A stretch of 64,000 nucleotides of DNA from Listeria ilorinensis (lineage in GTDB: Bacteria; Bacillota; Bacilli; Lactobacillales; Listeriaceae). Positions 1 to 7,777 of this stretch are shown here, piece by piece; the stretch's first letter is position 1, and each line of letters starts with the position of its first letter. The position numbers and the translations under genes are program-made. Under the pieces are notes generated by a model. That model searched no databases and was not told where the DNA came from. It saw nothing but the letters and a program-made list of their open reading frames with translations. Where the stretch lies: contig NZ_CAJYCN010000001.1 in assembly GCF_913566895.1 (NCBI RefSeq), positions 248,001 to 312,000 of the forward strand, in the 5' to 3' direction.

Positions 1-1181
1 ATCACACCCAACGGCTCGATGACACGAACACGAAGCACGCCTTGCACAGCTTGGAGTTCCTGTTTGATTTCATCCAGCTTTACTTGATTCTCCTGGTCAA
101 TATCAATCAATGTATAAGCAAAATCGCCCTTGCTGCGATTCGTCATGTCCATAATATTCAGCGTATAACCAGCTAGAACCGTAGTAATCTGCCCGACCAT
201 ATTCGGGATATTTTGGTGACAAATACCGATTCGCGGATGACCATTGTAAGGCATGTCTACATTCGGGTAATTGACTGAGTTTTTAATACTGCCGGTTTCC
301 AGATAATATTGTAATTCTTTGGCTGCCATTTTAGCACAATTTGTTTCAGCTTCTTCCGTTGATGCGCCTAAATGAGGTAATACACGGATCTGTGGCTGCT
401 TCATTAAGTTAGGAGAAGCAAAATCCGTTACATAGAGACGCAATATCCCCTCATCCAAGGCTTCCCTAAGTGCTGCTTCATCTACGAGCTCACCGCGCGA
501 AAAATTCAGTAGCACTGTATTACTTTTCAAAATTCGTAACGTCTCTTCATTAAACATCTCACGTGTATTGTCCCGAAGCGGTACATGAACCGTAATATAA
601 TCACATGTCGCCAAGATCTCTTCAATTGTCAGCGCCCGTTCGACTTCCTTGGAGATTCGCCAAGCTGTATCCACCGAAACGTATGGATCATAGCCGACTA
701 CTTCCATCCCAAGCGCCAACGCATCATTCGCTACAAGAGCCCCAATCGCCCCCAGTCCGATAATGCCCAGACGTTTACCGGCTAGCTCTGTGCCTGCAAA
801 TGCCTTTTTTCCTGCTTCAACTTCTGCAGCAATATTTTCGTCCACTTCTAGATTCTGTACCCAAGCATTGCCTTCAATAATTGGTCGTGCCGCCATAAAT
901 AAGCTTGCTAAGACAAGTTCTTTGACAGCATTTGCATTGGCTCCGGGCGTATTGAAAACTACGATGCCACGCTCAGCACATGCATCAACCGGAATATTAT
1001 TCACCCCAGCTCCAGCGCGGGCAATCGCCTTGACGGATTCAGGAAAAGCATATGTATGCAAGTCATAGCTGCGTAAAAGGATTCCATCGGCTGGTTCGTT
1101 CGCATCAATCACATATTTCTCAAGATCAAAAGTTTGCAGTCCTTCTTTCGCAATAGCATTAAAGGTTTGAATATTAAACAT
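1..1181 (-). CDS. serA: D-3-phosphoglycerate dehydrogenase (3' end cut by window edge)
   Basis: This enzyme oxidises 3-phosphoglycerate to 3-phosphohydroxypyruvate, the first step of serine synthesis in the cytoplasm. Reading leftward from ATG at 1181, 393 codons are open to the window edge. They show the Rossmann motif [13 protein letters not shown], the [10 protein letters not shown] segment and a C-terminal ACT domain ending in IEPLGV. The family's short form is about 395 aa, so only the last residue or two and the stop are missing. The start overlaps the serC stop by 8 bp (ATGTTTAA), so translation is probably coupled. The product of SerA is the substrate of SerC. The short form with one ACT domain is the usual Listeria type. 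Confidence 0.95.
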   Translation of the reverse strand, partial: MFNIQTFNAIAKEGLQTFDLEKYVIDANEPADGILLRSYDLHTYAFPESVKAIARAGAGVNNIPVDACAERGIVVFNTPGANANAVKELVLASLFMAARPIIEGNAWVQNLEVDENIAAEVEAGKKAFAGTELAGKRLGIIGLGAIGALVANDALALGMEVVGYDPYVSVDTAWRISKEVERALTIEEILATCDYITVHVPLRDNTREMFNEETLRILKSNTVLLNFSRGELVDEAALREALDEGILRLYVTDFASPNLMKQPQIRVLPHLGASTEEAETNCAKMAAKELQYYLETGSIKNSVNYPNVDMPYNGHPRIGICHQNIPNMVGQITTVLAGYTLNIMDMTNRSKGDFAYTLIDIDQENQVKLDEIKQELQAVQGVLRVRVIEPLGV

Positions 1182-2268
1182 GAATTTCTCCCCCCTTATA
1201 AGTTCTAGCAAATTCATCCATAAAAGTGACGAGTGCTTCGACACCTTCCACTGGAAAAGCATTATAAAGACTTGCGCGCATGCCTCCGACCGAACGATGC
1301 CCCTTCAGATTTACAAATCCTTTCGCTTCGGCTTCTTTGACAAAAGCTGTATCCAGTTCGCTATTTCCAGTAACAAATGGAATATTCGTTAGCGAACGCG
1401 ATAGTGGATCAACTGGTGAACGGAAGAAATCAGAGGTATCTAAATAATCATATAAAATACCTGCTTTCTTACGGTTAATCGCTTCAATCGCCTCGACACC
1501 ACCAAGATCCCGAATCCATTCAAAAACAAGTTTAGCCACATAAATTGCAAATGTCGGCGGCGTATTATACAGGGAATCATTATTTGCCTGCACTTGATAA
1601 TCTAGCATGGATGGTAACCCATCTGCTTCTCCAATCAAGTCTTCCCGCACAATCACAAGTGTAAGTCCAGCCGGCCCGATATTTTTCTGTGCCCCTGCAT
1701 AAATCAGACCGAATTTTTGTGTATCATAGACACTTGCCAAGATATTGGAGGACATATCTGCCACCAACGGCACATTCCCGGTTTCTGGTAGGTGCCAAAT
1801 CGTCGTTCCTTCGATCGTGTTGTTCGTCGTGATGTGAAGATAAGCAGAATCTTTTGAAACGGTAGGAATTTCAGGAATATAGCTGAAATTTTTATCCTCG
1901 GACGAAGCAATGACTTCTACTTCAACATTGGAAAGCTTTTTCGCTTCAGAAATTGCCTTTTTCGACCATGAACCGGTATTTACAAAAGAAGCCTTTTTCC
2001 CTAAGGCAAGATTCATTGGAACGGCACTAAATTGCAGACTCGCCCCACCTTGTAGAAAAAGTACTTTGTAATTATTCGGAATTTTCATCAGGTCGCGAAT
2101 CAAACTCTCGGCTTCTGAAATAATTTCTTCAAACAATGCCGATCTGTGACTCAGCTCCATTACTGACATTCCCGACCCTTTATAAGAGATTAACTCCTTT
2201 TGAACTTGCTCTAAGACTGGTACCGGTAAGACTGCCGGTCCCGCTGAAAAATTATATGCGCGCTTCAC
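1174..2268 (-). CDS. serC: phosphoserine aminotransferase
   Basis: This PLP enzyme transfers an amino group from glutamate to 3-phosphohydroxypyruvate to give phosphoserine. The 364-aa protein starts [11 protein letters not shown], typical of SerC, and carries the PLP-binding lysine K195 in [12 protein letters not shown]-terminal [16 protein letters not shown] is also diagnostic. Length is normal for the family. The start is GTG at 2268, with AGGAG nine bases upstream; no ATG in frame fits better. It is the first gene of a two-gene operon with serA. A -10 hexamer (TATAAT, 2475-2470) lies about 200 bases upstream, implying a long leader. Confidence 0.97.
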   Translation of the reverse strand: MKRAYNFSAGPAVLPVPVLEQVQKELISYKGSGMSVMELSHRSALFEEIISEAESLIRDLMKIPNNYKVLFLQGGASLQFSAVPMNLALGKKASFVNTGSWSKKAISEAKKLSNVEVEVIASSEDKNFSYIPEIPTVSKDSAYLHITTNNTIEGTTIWHLPETGNVPLVADMSSNILASVYDTQKFGLIYAGAQKNIGPAGLTLVIVREDLIGEADGLPSMLDYQVQANNDSLYNTPPTFAIYVAKLVFEWIRDLGGVEAIEAINRKKAGILYDYLDTSDFFRSPVDPLSRSLTNIPFVTGNSELDTAFVKEAEAKGFVNLKGHRSVGGMRASLYNAFPVEGVEALVTFMDEFARTYKGGEIHV

Positions 2269-2579
2269 TCATCATCTCTCCTGTTCCAATTGATATTCCA
2301 ATTTTTTCATTGACCAAATTTACCTAAATCTATTGTTGAGATTATGAGCCTTTCCTTGGTTGACCTCGCACCGTCCTCCTTTCTTTAAGCGGTTCCCTGT
2401 CGTCTTATTGTGAAACAAACAACAATATTTCAAATTTAACAAAAAGACAGTCTTTTTACGCTTTTGTTTATTATAGCAGATTCCTATTTTTTTTACAGAG
2501 AAACTTATTCAAAATAAGAAGTTATTTTAGCTAACACGTCATGCAATAAAAAAACGAGCTGTGCACTCGAAATAAATCG
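2269..2579 (-). promoter_or_regulatory. serCA promoter and long leader
   Basis: This 311-base gap holds the terminator of the MFS gene at its right end, then a TATAAT -10 box (2475-2470, minus strand) with only a poor -35, then about 190 bases of leader before serC. The leader holds AGGAGG (2380-2375) followed by a GTG-started 9-codon frame (2371-2342) encoding MRGQPRKGS. The spacing of 3 bases is too short for a good ribosome site. I looked for the T-box sequence (GGUGGNACCGCG) and for other riboswitch cores and saw none. Confidence 0.4.
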
Positions 2580-2596
2580 CTACACAGCTCGTTTTC
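2547..2596 (-). terminator. Rho-independent terminator of the MFS gene
   Basis: The stem AAACGAGCTGTG (2594-2583) pairs with CACAGCTCGTTT (2563-2552) and is followed by a T run on the minus strand. The stop codon of the MFS gene (2580-2582) lies just inside the hairpin. Confidence 0.9.
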
Positions 2597-3734
2597 TACC
2601 AAGTTTAAACCAGTAAATAAAGATAAATATGATTAACGCCATAATGGAAGTTCGATACATGACGGCATAACTGAAAAAAGTCGCGATGATACTAAGTCCA
2701 AAACTTCCCACTGCCATTCCGATGTCCATTCCCGAAAGAAATGTCCCGTTAGCAGCTCCTTTATCATGCGGCGCAGCCCGATCGATCGCAAGTGCTTGCA
2801 GCGACGGTTGTGTCATGCCGTAACCAAGACCGAAAAACAGCGAAGATATAAATAGCATACCCGCACCACCGGCAAAAGATAAAAGAATGATTCCGATGAC
2901 CATAGCCACAAAGCCCGGTAAAATGACATATTTATGGCCTTTCTCATCATAGAGCCGACCCGCAAATAGACGGCTAACCAAAACCATAATGCCTTGTCCG
3001 ACGAAAAAGATCCAGCTGCTGGAGATATGCAGTTCTTCCTGACCATACACCATCATAAAGGTTTGAATACCGCCCAGTGGAATGGCCATTAAAAAGCAAA
3101 GAAATGCCGGTAATAGCGCAGATCTGGCAATCATTTTAGGCTTTTCATGCGGTGTATGCGCAGCTTTAGAGCGCGGCACCTTCAACTGTGTCAACAATAA
3201 AAAAACCGCCGTAAGCGTCACCAGCGAGAATGTAATCAACGTGTTAAATGAAAAATAGTTCATAATCAGAATGGCAATAATCGGCGCAAATGACAACCCA
3301 AGCGCTGTCGTCAAGCCGTAAAAACCAATTCCTTCTCCGGTTCGGCTCGGTGGTACAAGTAATGAGACCGCGGTTGCAATCGATGTAGTCCCTATCCCCC
3401 ATCCGGCACCTTGTACCAGCCTTAAAGCAAGTAATAGAGCCACTGTTCCAGCCAAATAAAAATTAGCTGTAGATAAAATTAAAATAACAAAACCAATCAA
3501 AATAAGTATCTTAGAACCAAAACGGTCATTCCAGCCACCGGCAAGAGCCCGTGTTAAAAGTGCTACTACTGAAAACAAGCCTACTGCAAGACTCGCCTGC
3601 ACCTGTGTACCGCCCAGTGCTAAAATCTGAGCAGGAAGTGTCGGCATGAAGATCATAAAGCCAACATAGAGCAAAACACTTCCGATCAATAAGAAGACAT
3701 AATTTTTTGTCCAAAGTTTTGTGTTTTCCTCCAA
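2580..3734 (-). CDS. MFS drug/metabolite transporter
   Basis: A 384-aa membrane protein with about twelve hydrophobic segments and the MFS A-motif region GGWNDRFGSK between segments 2 and 3, repeated as AGRLYDEKGHK in the second half. This is the size and layout of proton-driven drug exporters. The likely start is TTG at 3734 with AGGGA six bases before it. It lies 13 bases after the MarR gene, so the two form a regulator-transporter operon. By context it is an efflux pump under MarR control, but the substrate cannot be told from sequence. It occupies the position of L. monocytogenes lmo2826. Confidence 0.85.
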   Translation of the reverse strand: MEENTKLWTKNYVFLLIGSVLLYVGFMIFMPTLPAQILALGGTQVQASLAVGLFSVVALLTRALAGGWNDRFGSKILILIGFVILILSTANFYLAGTVALLLALRLVQGAGWGIGTTSIATAVSLLVPPSRTGEGIGFYGLTTALGLSFAPIIAILIMNYFSFNTLITFSLVTLTAVFLLLTQLKVPRSKAAHTPHEKPKMIARSALLPAFLCFLMAIPLGGIQTFMMVYGQEELHISSSWIFFVGQGIMVLVSRLFAGRLYDEKGHKYVILPGFVAMVIGIILLSFAGGAGMLFISSLFFGLGYGMTQPSLQALAIDRAAPHDKGAANGTFLSGMDIGMAVGSFGLSIIATFFSYAVMYRTSIMALIIFIFIYWFKLGRKRAV

Positions 3735-3747
3735 GCAAATCCCTCAT

Positions 3748-4170
3748 TCATTCGATATTTTTGGTGATGTGCGAAAGAAGAGTCATATATTGTTCAAGTT
3801 GTTCCTCATTAAGACCTGCAAACATGTGTGCACAAGCCTTTTCTACAACTGGACGCAGTGCCGCTACCTCTGTATCGCCTTTTTCAGTGACGCTGAGGAA
3901 TGTTTTGCGACGGTCTGTTTCACTCAATTCTCGGCGAACCAATTCTTTACGAAGCAGCACTTCGATGATTCGATTAACAGTCGGTGTATCTTTTTCAACC
4001 AGCTCCGCAATTTTTTTCTGCGTAAGCGGGCCCTGTAGCTGAATAACATTCAATACAGACCACTGCTCAGGTGTCACATCATAGTCTGCTATATAACGCG
4101 CTAAAAAAAGGTGCATCTTTTTTCCTGTAATCGTTGTTGCAAAGGAAATACCATCATAATAGTCCCGCAT
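3748..4170 (-). CDS. MarR-family transcriptional regulator
   Basis: A 140-aa winged-helix protein. The recognition region reads VLNVIQLQGPLTQKKIAELVEK, followed by the wing segment RRELSETDRRKTFLSVTEKG, where the DRR signature of MarR is visible. MarR proteins are usually dimeric repressors released by small phenolic or oxidising ligands. ATG at 4170 has GGGAGTG upstream. It is transcribed with the MFS transporter immediately downstream. A perfect 12-bp palindrome (4206-4217) lies 36 bases before the start and is the likely autoregulatory operator. Confidence 0.92.
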   Translation of the reverse strand: MRDYYDGISFATTITGKKMHLFLARYIADYDVTPEQWSVLNVIQLQGPLTQKKIAELVEKDTPTVNRIIEVLLRKELVRRELSETDRRKTFLSVTEKGDTEVAALRPVVEKACAHMFAGLNEEQLEQYMTLLSHITKNIE

Positions 4171-4205
4171 CTTTTCACACTCCCAAATAATTGCATTGAC
4201 AATTA

Positions 4206-4217
4206 TTGTCTAGACAA
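4206..4217. promoter_or_regulatory. palindromic operator of the MarR-MFS operon
   Basis: TTGTCTAGACAA is a perfect 12-bp inverted repeat. It is preceded on the plus strand by TTGACAATTA, giving further half-sites (TTGACA, ATTGTC). Its position just upstream of the MarR start fits a MarR-type operator. This is inference from position and symmetry. Confidence 0.6.
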
Positions 4218-4253
4218 CTATATCACAAAAAAAAGGAAGAAAGGAAGACCTCT

Positions 4254-4288
4254 AAAAAAAGCTGCTATTTTACTACAAAAATAGCAGC
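4254..4288 (-). terminator. terminator of the small SOS-type gene
   Basis: GCTGCTATTTT (4261-4271) pairs with AAAATAGCAGC (4277-4287), followed on the minus strand by seven T. Confidence 0.88.
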
Positions 4289-4290
4289 CG

Positions 4291-4641
4291 TCATAAAAGC
4301 TCTATATCCACCAAATCATTAAACTGAATCGGATAAATCGTCCCGAAAACATCTTTAAAAAGAATTTCTTGTGTCACGATGTCCATTTCGAGAGGTACGA
4401 CATCCAACTTTTCTATCTGCCCCATTCCTTGGTAGACTTCTGGATATTCAAAAGGGGCTAAAACAAGCTGATTCAGATCTGCTTCTTGAAAATAACGGAC
4501 ACGAACGAACCATTCACGCTTGATTGCATCTTTGAGCGTAATATAAAAACTTTCTTGTTCCGCCGGGTCGACGATCGGGTGCTTTTCCAGCCGTGCGGGA
4601 TCGATCCTTTTTTCACCTGTCTTCTTTAGTGCTAAAACCAT
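4291..4641 (-). CDS. small YolD-like protein, probably SOS-regulated
   Basis: A 116-aa soluble protein (from ATG at 4641, with AGAGGTGAT seven bases upstream; a longer frame to 4692 would run through the promoter and is rejected). The C-terminal half has the pattern of YolD-like proteins: a WFVRVRYF strand, then GQIEKLDVVPLEMD and a final IYPIQFNDLVDIELL, which resembles the family's 'G-I--ID' and 'I-ILDIVDI' ends. The assignment is tentative because the N-terminal RGxIKW-type motif is not evident. YolD genes often sit with UvrX/DinB-type polymerases and answer to LexA; here a LexA-type box lies in the promoter spacer. It is in the position of lmo2828. Function unknown. Confidence 0.7.
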   Translation of the reverse strand: MVLALKKTGEKRIDPARLEKHPIVDPAEQESFYITLKDAIKREWFVRVRYFQEADLNQLVLAPFEYPEVYQGMGQIEKLDVVPLEMDIVTQEILFKDVFGTIYPIQFNDLVDIELL

Positions 4642-4663
4642 CGTGATCACCTCTTTCATTTTT

Positions 4664-4692
4664 ATTATACGAACAAGCGTTCTTGTTTGCAA
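4664..4692 (-). promoter_or_regulatory. sigma-A promoter containing a LexA (SOS) box
   Basis: On the minus strand, -35 TTGCAA (4692-4687) and -10 TATAAT (4669-4664) are 17 bases apart. The spacer holds CGAACAAGCGTTC (4670-4682, read on the plus strand), which fits the Gram-positive LexA consensus CGAAC-RNRY-GTTC exactly. LexA bound there would block RNA polymerase. Positions are read directly; regulation is inferred. Confidence 0.8.
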
Positions 4693-4816
4693 GTTTTTTA
4701 TCTCTCATTCTTTTAATAGCCAGTAAACCTTATAGCAAAACTCAGCATTGTAAATTTTTTCACTTAGAACTGCAATAGAGATAGCGGTTACATGTTCTTT
4801 CTGGAAGAAAAATCCC

Positions 4817-4844
4817 TTGCATTTTAAAAATATATCGCTATACT
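4817..4844 (+). promoter_or_regulatory. promoter of the nitroreductase gene
   Basis: -35 TTGCAT (4817-4822) and -10 TATACT (4839-4844) are separated by 16 bases, 40 bases before the ATG. Confidence 0.6.
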
Positions 4845-4884
4845 TAAGTAAGTAAATAACAATTAAAAAGGAGCTAATTCAATT

Positions 4885-5484
4885 ATGACAACTACATTTT
4901 TAGATGCTATCAAAACACGCCGTTCCATTTACGCTTTGGACAAAAATATTACTCGTACTGAAAACGAAATCGAAGAAATTATTAAAGAAGCGGTTAAACA
5001 CAGTCCGTCTTCTTTCAACTCTCAAAGCTCCCGTGCTGTGATTCTTTTTGGTGCTGAACATGACAAGCTTTGGAATATCGTAGAAGACGCTCTTCGTAAA
5101 GTGGTTCCAGCTGACAGCTTTTCTGCAACAGAAGAAAAAATTGCTTCATTCCGTGCTGGATATGGGACTGTTCTTTTCTTTGAAGATGAAAATGTCATCA
5201 AAGGACTACAAGAAAACTTTGCGCTATATGCTGAGAACTTCCCGATCTGGTCAGAACAAGCGACTGGTATCGCGCAACATTCTGTTTGGGTGGCCCTTGC
5301 TGAAGCTGGCCTCGGTGCTTCCTTGCAGCACTATAATCCACTGATCGATGATGCTGTTCGTGCTGAATGGGATATTCCGGAAAGCTGGAACCTACGTGCG
5401 CAACTGCCATTCGGTAACCCAACAACAGAACCTGGTGACAAAGAATTTATTGCCGATGAAGATCGTTTCCGCGTCTTCAAATAA
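4885..5484 (+). CDS. nitroreductase-family (Frm2/HBN1-like) oxidoreductase
   Basis: A 199-aa FMN-dependent protein of the nitroreductase fold. The N-terminus TRRSIYALDKNI and HSPSSFNSQSSRAVIL carry the FMN-phosphate contacts, and GLGASLQHYNPLID and LPFGNPTTEPGDKEF are typical of the short fungal Frm2-like subfamily. Such enzymes reduce nitro or quinone compounds with NAD(P)H. The gene has its own promoter and a strong terminator, so it is monocistronic. RBS AAGGAG lies 9 bases before ATG. In Listeria gene order it normally precedes the thioredoxin-like gene; here the beta-1,2-glucan locus lies between them. Confidence 0.9.
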   Translation: MTTTFLDAIKTRRSIYALDKNITRTENEIEEIIKEAVKHSPSSFNSQSSRAVILFGAEHDKLWNIVEDALRKVVPADSFSATEEKIASFRAGYGTVLFFEDENVIKGLQENFALYAENFPIWSEQATGIAQHSVWVALAEAGLGASLQHYNPLIDDAVRAEWDIPESWNLRAQLPFGNPTTEPGDKEFIADEDRFRVFK

Positions 5485-5502
5485 GCATTGGCTATAAATA
5501 AA

Positions 5503-5541
5503 AGCTCCCTCTTTCGATCGGATGAAAGAGGGAGTTTTTTT
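5503..5541 (+). terminator. terminator of the nitroreductase gene
   Basis: GCTCCCTCTTTC pairs with GAAAGAGGGAG around an 8-base loop and is followed by seven T. Confidence 0.92.
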
Positions 5542-5544
5542 ATT

Positions 5545-5667
5545 CTATCTCAATACTTTTGACGTCCATGATACCTGTTTTAACAAAGCAGCTGAACTGC
5601 CGAGGAATGTCCAAGTTGCAATAGCCTGATCACCTAGTTTGGGCAACACTCCTATTTTTGACAAAAT
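5545..5667 (-). pseudogene. possible remnant of an unknown gene (C-terminus only)
   Basis: A 40-codon open stretch on the minus strand reads ...KLGDQAIATWTFLGSSAALL... and ends KVLR-stop. It has the character of a real protein C-terminus, but an in-frame stop at 5670-5668 closes it upstream and there is no start with a ribosome site. I do not recognise the parent family. The rest of the gap to 5966 shows no coding sequence, repeat or RNA gene. The case is weak. Confidence 0.25.
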
Positions 5668-5966
5668 TTACGCAGATACTTCATTCTCATTCGTAGTTAA
5701 AATTAGCGTTGTCCTAGCTGTTTGAACAGTTAAGGAGCGTTATTAGTCACATCCTATTCACTTATTTTATCACTATACAAATCTATTGAATGCAGATTTT
5801 GACTAATATCGAGGGTGGATTACGTCTAAATACTCTAACTGACTATTAAAATGCATCCTTGGTAATCATTTTAATATGAATTTTTATAACGACTCATCAA
5901 AAAAACAGAAAGCGTGCATCTATTATGAAGCACACTTTTGACCATCATTTAGTCCATTCTGTACTT

Positions 5967-6743
5967 TTACTGCACCAAATCCGCTTCGATTACAACTGGG
6001 AAATGATCTGACGCTCCGTACTTCTCACCAGCTCTCTTGACAGTGATATATTTCGATACATGAAATGCTGAGGATACAAAAATATGATCAATCTTTTCCA
6101 GCTCTTCTTCAGACCGAAGTGGGTCAAAATCATGGAAACTTCCCGCAGGTCCTTCGTGGATCACATGCTCATCCAATCTTGGATCATGCAGGACTTTCAA
6201 AATCGCTTCGTAGGTTGGCGTATCCGGCTCCGTATTCAAATCACCCATAAGAACTACCGGCTGATCTGCCACGATTTTCTGTACCCGCTCTAAAATCAAG
6301 TTCATGCCAAACAAACGTGCCTCTTCAGAAACATGGCTGAGATGAGTGTTGAAAACGAAAAATGTCTGATGCGTTTCGCGATCTTCCAGCTTTGCCCACA
6401 CACAAATCCGCGGAAACATCGCTCCTGAATAGATGGATGGACGTTCTGGTGTCTCCGAAAGCCAAAAATGGCCTTCTTGAAGTTTTGTGAAACGTTTCGC
6501 ATTATATAAAACTGCCGTAAACTCGCCCTCTTTATCACCATCTTCACGTCCGACTCCAAAATACTCAAACCCACCAAACCGACACATATCTTCCATTTGA
6601 AAAAGAAGTGGCTCTTGCACACCGCAAATGTCAAACTGCTCTGTTTGAAATATCTGCTCGGCAAGCGGCGCCCGAAATGCCCAACTTCTGATTTCATCTG
6701 CCTGATCATCGAATCGAACATTAAAAGTGGCTATTTTATACAT
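5967..6743 (-). CDS. endonuclease/exonuclease/phosphatase-family hydrolase
   Basis: A 258-aa protein with all signature residues of the EEP (DNase I-like) fold in order: TFNVR with the metal-site Asn, CGVQE with the metal-binding Glu, NTHLSH, GDLNTEPDT, DHIFVS and the terminal SDHFPV with the catalytic His. There is no signal peptide, so it acts in the cytoplasm. Substrates in this superfamily range from nucleic acids to phosphoesters and sphingomyelin; the short form with GDLN-TEPDT is common next to sugar genes, and its substrate is unknown. ATG at 6743 overlaps the esterase stop by 8 bp (ATGTATAA), so the two genes are translated together. Confidence 0.88.
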   Translation of the reverse strand: MYKIATFNVRFDDQADEIRSWAFRAPLAEQIFQTEQFDICGVQEPLLFQMEDMCRFGGFEYFGVGREDGDKEGEFTAVLYNAKRFTKLQEGHFWLSETPERPSIYSGAMFPRICVWAKLEDRETHQTFFVFNTHLSHVSEEARLFGMNLILERVQKIVADQPVVLMGDLNTEPDTPTYEAILKVLHDPRLDEHVIHEGPAGSFHDFDPLRSEEELEKIDHIFVSSAFHVSKYITVKRAGEKYGASDHFPVVIEADLVQ

Positions 6744-7461
6744 CTTCTCTCATCCTTTCATCCATCCAATCTAGCGCTGTCTGGAGCGCTGCTTCCCAAA
6801 ATGTCCAGTTATGATCACCTGGGCGCGCAATAAAAGAAAAATCCTTTATGCTTCTCTCAGCAGCCTGCTTGAATTTTAGATTATCTTCATATAGGAAGTC
6901 TTCCGTTCCGCAAATTTGCAAAACAGGTGGCAGATCATCTTGTTCAAGTAATGCAAACAGATCATTTTCCGAATCATCAAACGCCTCCTCCGTACCGAAA
7001 ATACGTGCAAATTCCTCCTGACGATCCTTCCATTCACGCCGCATCCGCGGAACATCCACTGCAGCCGACATGGCGACCACACCAGAAAAATGCTGTGGCC
7101 AGTTTAGTCCCCACTTAAGCGCCCCGTAACCTCCCATCGACAAGCCCGCTACAAATTCCAGATCCGGCAAATTAAATTCTTGATGCAATTCCTCATACCA
7201 TTCTTGCGTCAAGAACGTCCAATAAGAAAGTCCCTCTGCCATATCCGTGTAATAGCTGCGGTGGACGCTCGGCATAAAAACGGCCAGCTGATGCTCCTCT
7301 GCATAACGTGCAACGTTACTATTGCGAAGCCAAGCAGAATGATCATCTGACATCCCATGCAATAAATAAAGAACCGCTCGCGGATTTTTTGGAATGATGG
7401 CTGAAAATTGTGTTTCTAAATCCAAAACCTGCGAGCGGAACATTCCTTGATAAACGGTCAC
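6736..7461 (-). CDS. EstA-type esterase (alpha/beta hydrolase, esterase D family)
   Basis: A 241-aa alpha/beta hydrolase of the tributyrin-esterase/S-formylglutathione-hydrolase group. The nucleophile elbow GLSMGGYGA places the catalytic Ser at 108; YLLHGMSDD supplies the oxyanion region, ICGTEDFLYEDN the acid and RPGDHNWTFWE the His. There is no export signal. GTG start at 7461 with GAGGTGAT upstream. It is the first gene of a pair with the EEP hydrolase. It diverges from the beta-1,2-glucan operon, and a cre-like site lies between its -35 and -10. A role in deacylating substituted sugars is possible but only inferred from the location. Confidence 0.88.
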   Translation of the reverse strand: MTVYQGMFRSQVLDLETQFSAIIPKNPRAVLYLLHGMSDDHSAWLRNSNVARYAEEHQLAVFMPSVHRSYYTDMAEGLSYWTFLTQEWYEELHQEFNLPDLEFVAGLSMGGYGALKWGLNWPQHFSGVVAMSAAVDVPRMRREWKDRQEEFARIFGTEEAFDDSENDLFALLEQDDLPPVLQICGTEDFLYEDNLKFKQAAERSIKDFSFIARPGDHNWTFWEAALQTALDWMDERMREDV

Positions 7462-7472
7462 TTGATCACCTC

Positions 7473-7501
7473 ATTATAATGTAAGCGCTTTTTATCACTA
7501 T
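7473..7501 (-). promoter_or_regulatory. esterase promoter with cre-like site
   Basis: On the minus strand TATAAT (7478-7473) is preceded by a spacer holding TGTAAGCGCTTTTT (7480-7493, plus strand), one mismatch from the CcpA cre consensus. The -35 (ATAGTG) is weak. This would give catabolite repression of the esterase pair. A second AAAACGTTTC element lies at 7523-7532. Confidence 0.5.
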
Positions 7502-7643
7502 TTTTCCATTATATCATAAACAAAAACGTTTCACCATTTTTCGGTGATTATTTTAATGAGAATTTAAGCTCTTGTAAGGAAATAAAACGTCATCATCTAA
7601 AAAACCGCATAATAAAGCCATTTTAAAAATTAAAATAAAATTA

Positions 7644-7702
7644 AAGAAAGCGCTTGCCAATTTAACCAACCCTGTAGTATAATTCTTATAGAAACGTTTC
7701 TA
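7644..7702 (+). promoter_or_regulatory. promoter, cre-like site and LacI operator of the beta-1,2-glucan operon
   Basis: -35 TTGCCA (7654-7659) and -10 TATAAT (7678-7683) are 18 bases apart. A cre-like AAGAAAGCGCTTGCC (7644-7658) overlaps the -35 with two mismatches. TAGAAACGTTTCTA (7689-7702), a perfect 14-bp palindrome, sits at the transcription start and matches a second site before the GH3 gene. That places repression by the locus LacI protein at +1 and possible CcpA control at -35. Confidence 0.75.
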
Positions 7703-7777
7703 CAAATTTTAAATTGCCTCTAAAAGGGCATGGCAATGAGGTTTTACTATAATTTAAAAAAGTGATGGAGGTCAATC

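Noticed and set aside
2269-2579. T-box or other riboswitch before serC
   Set aside because: The T-box consensus and other known cores are not present; only a weak mini-frame is seen.
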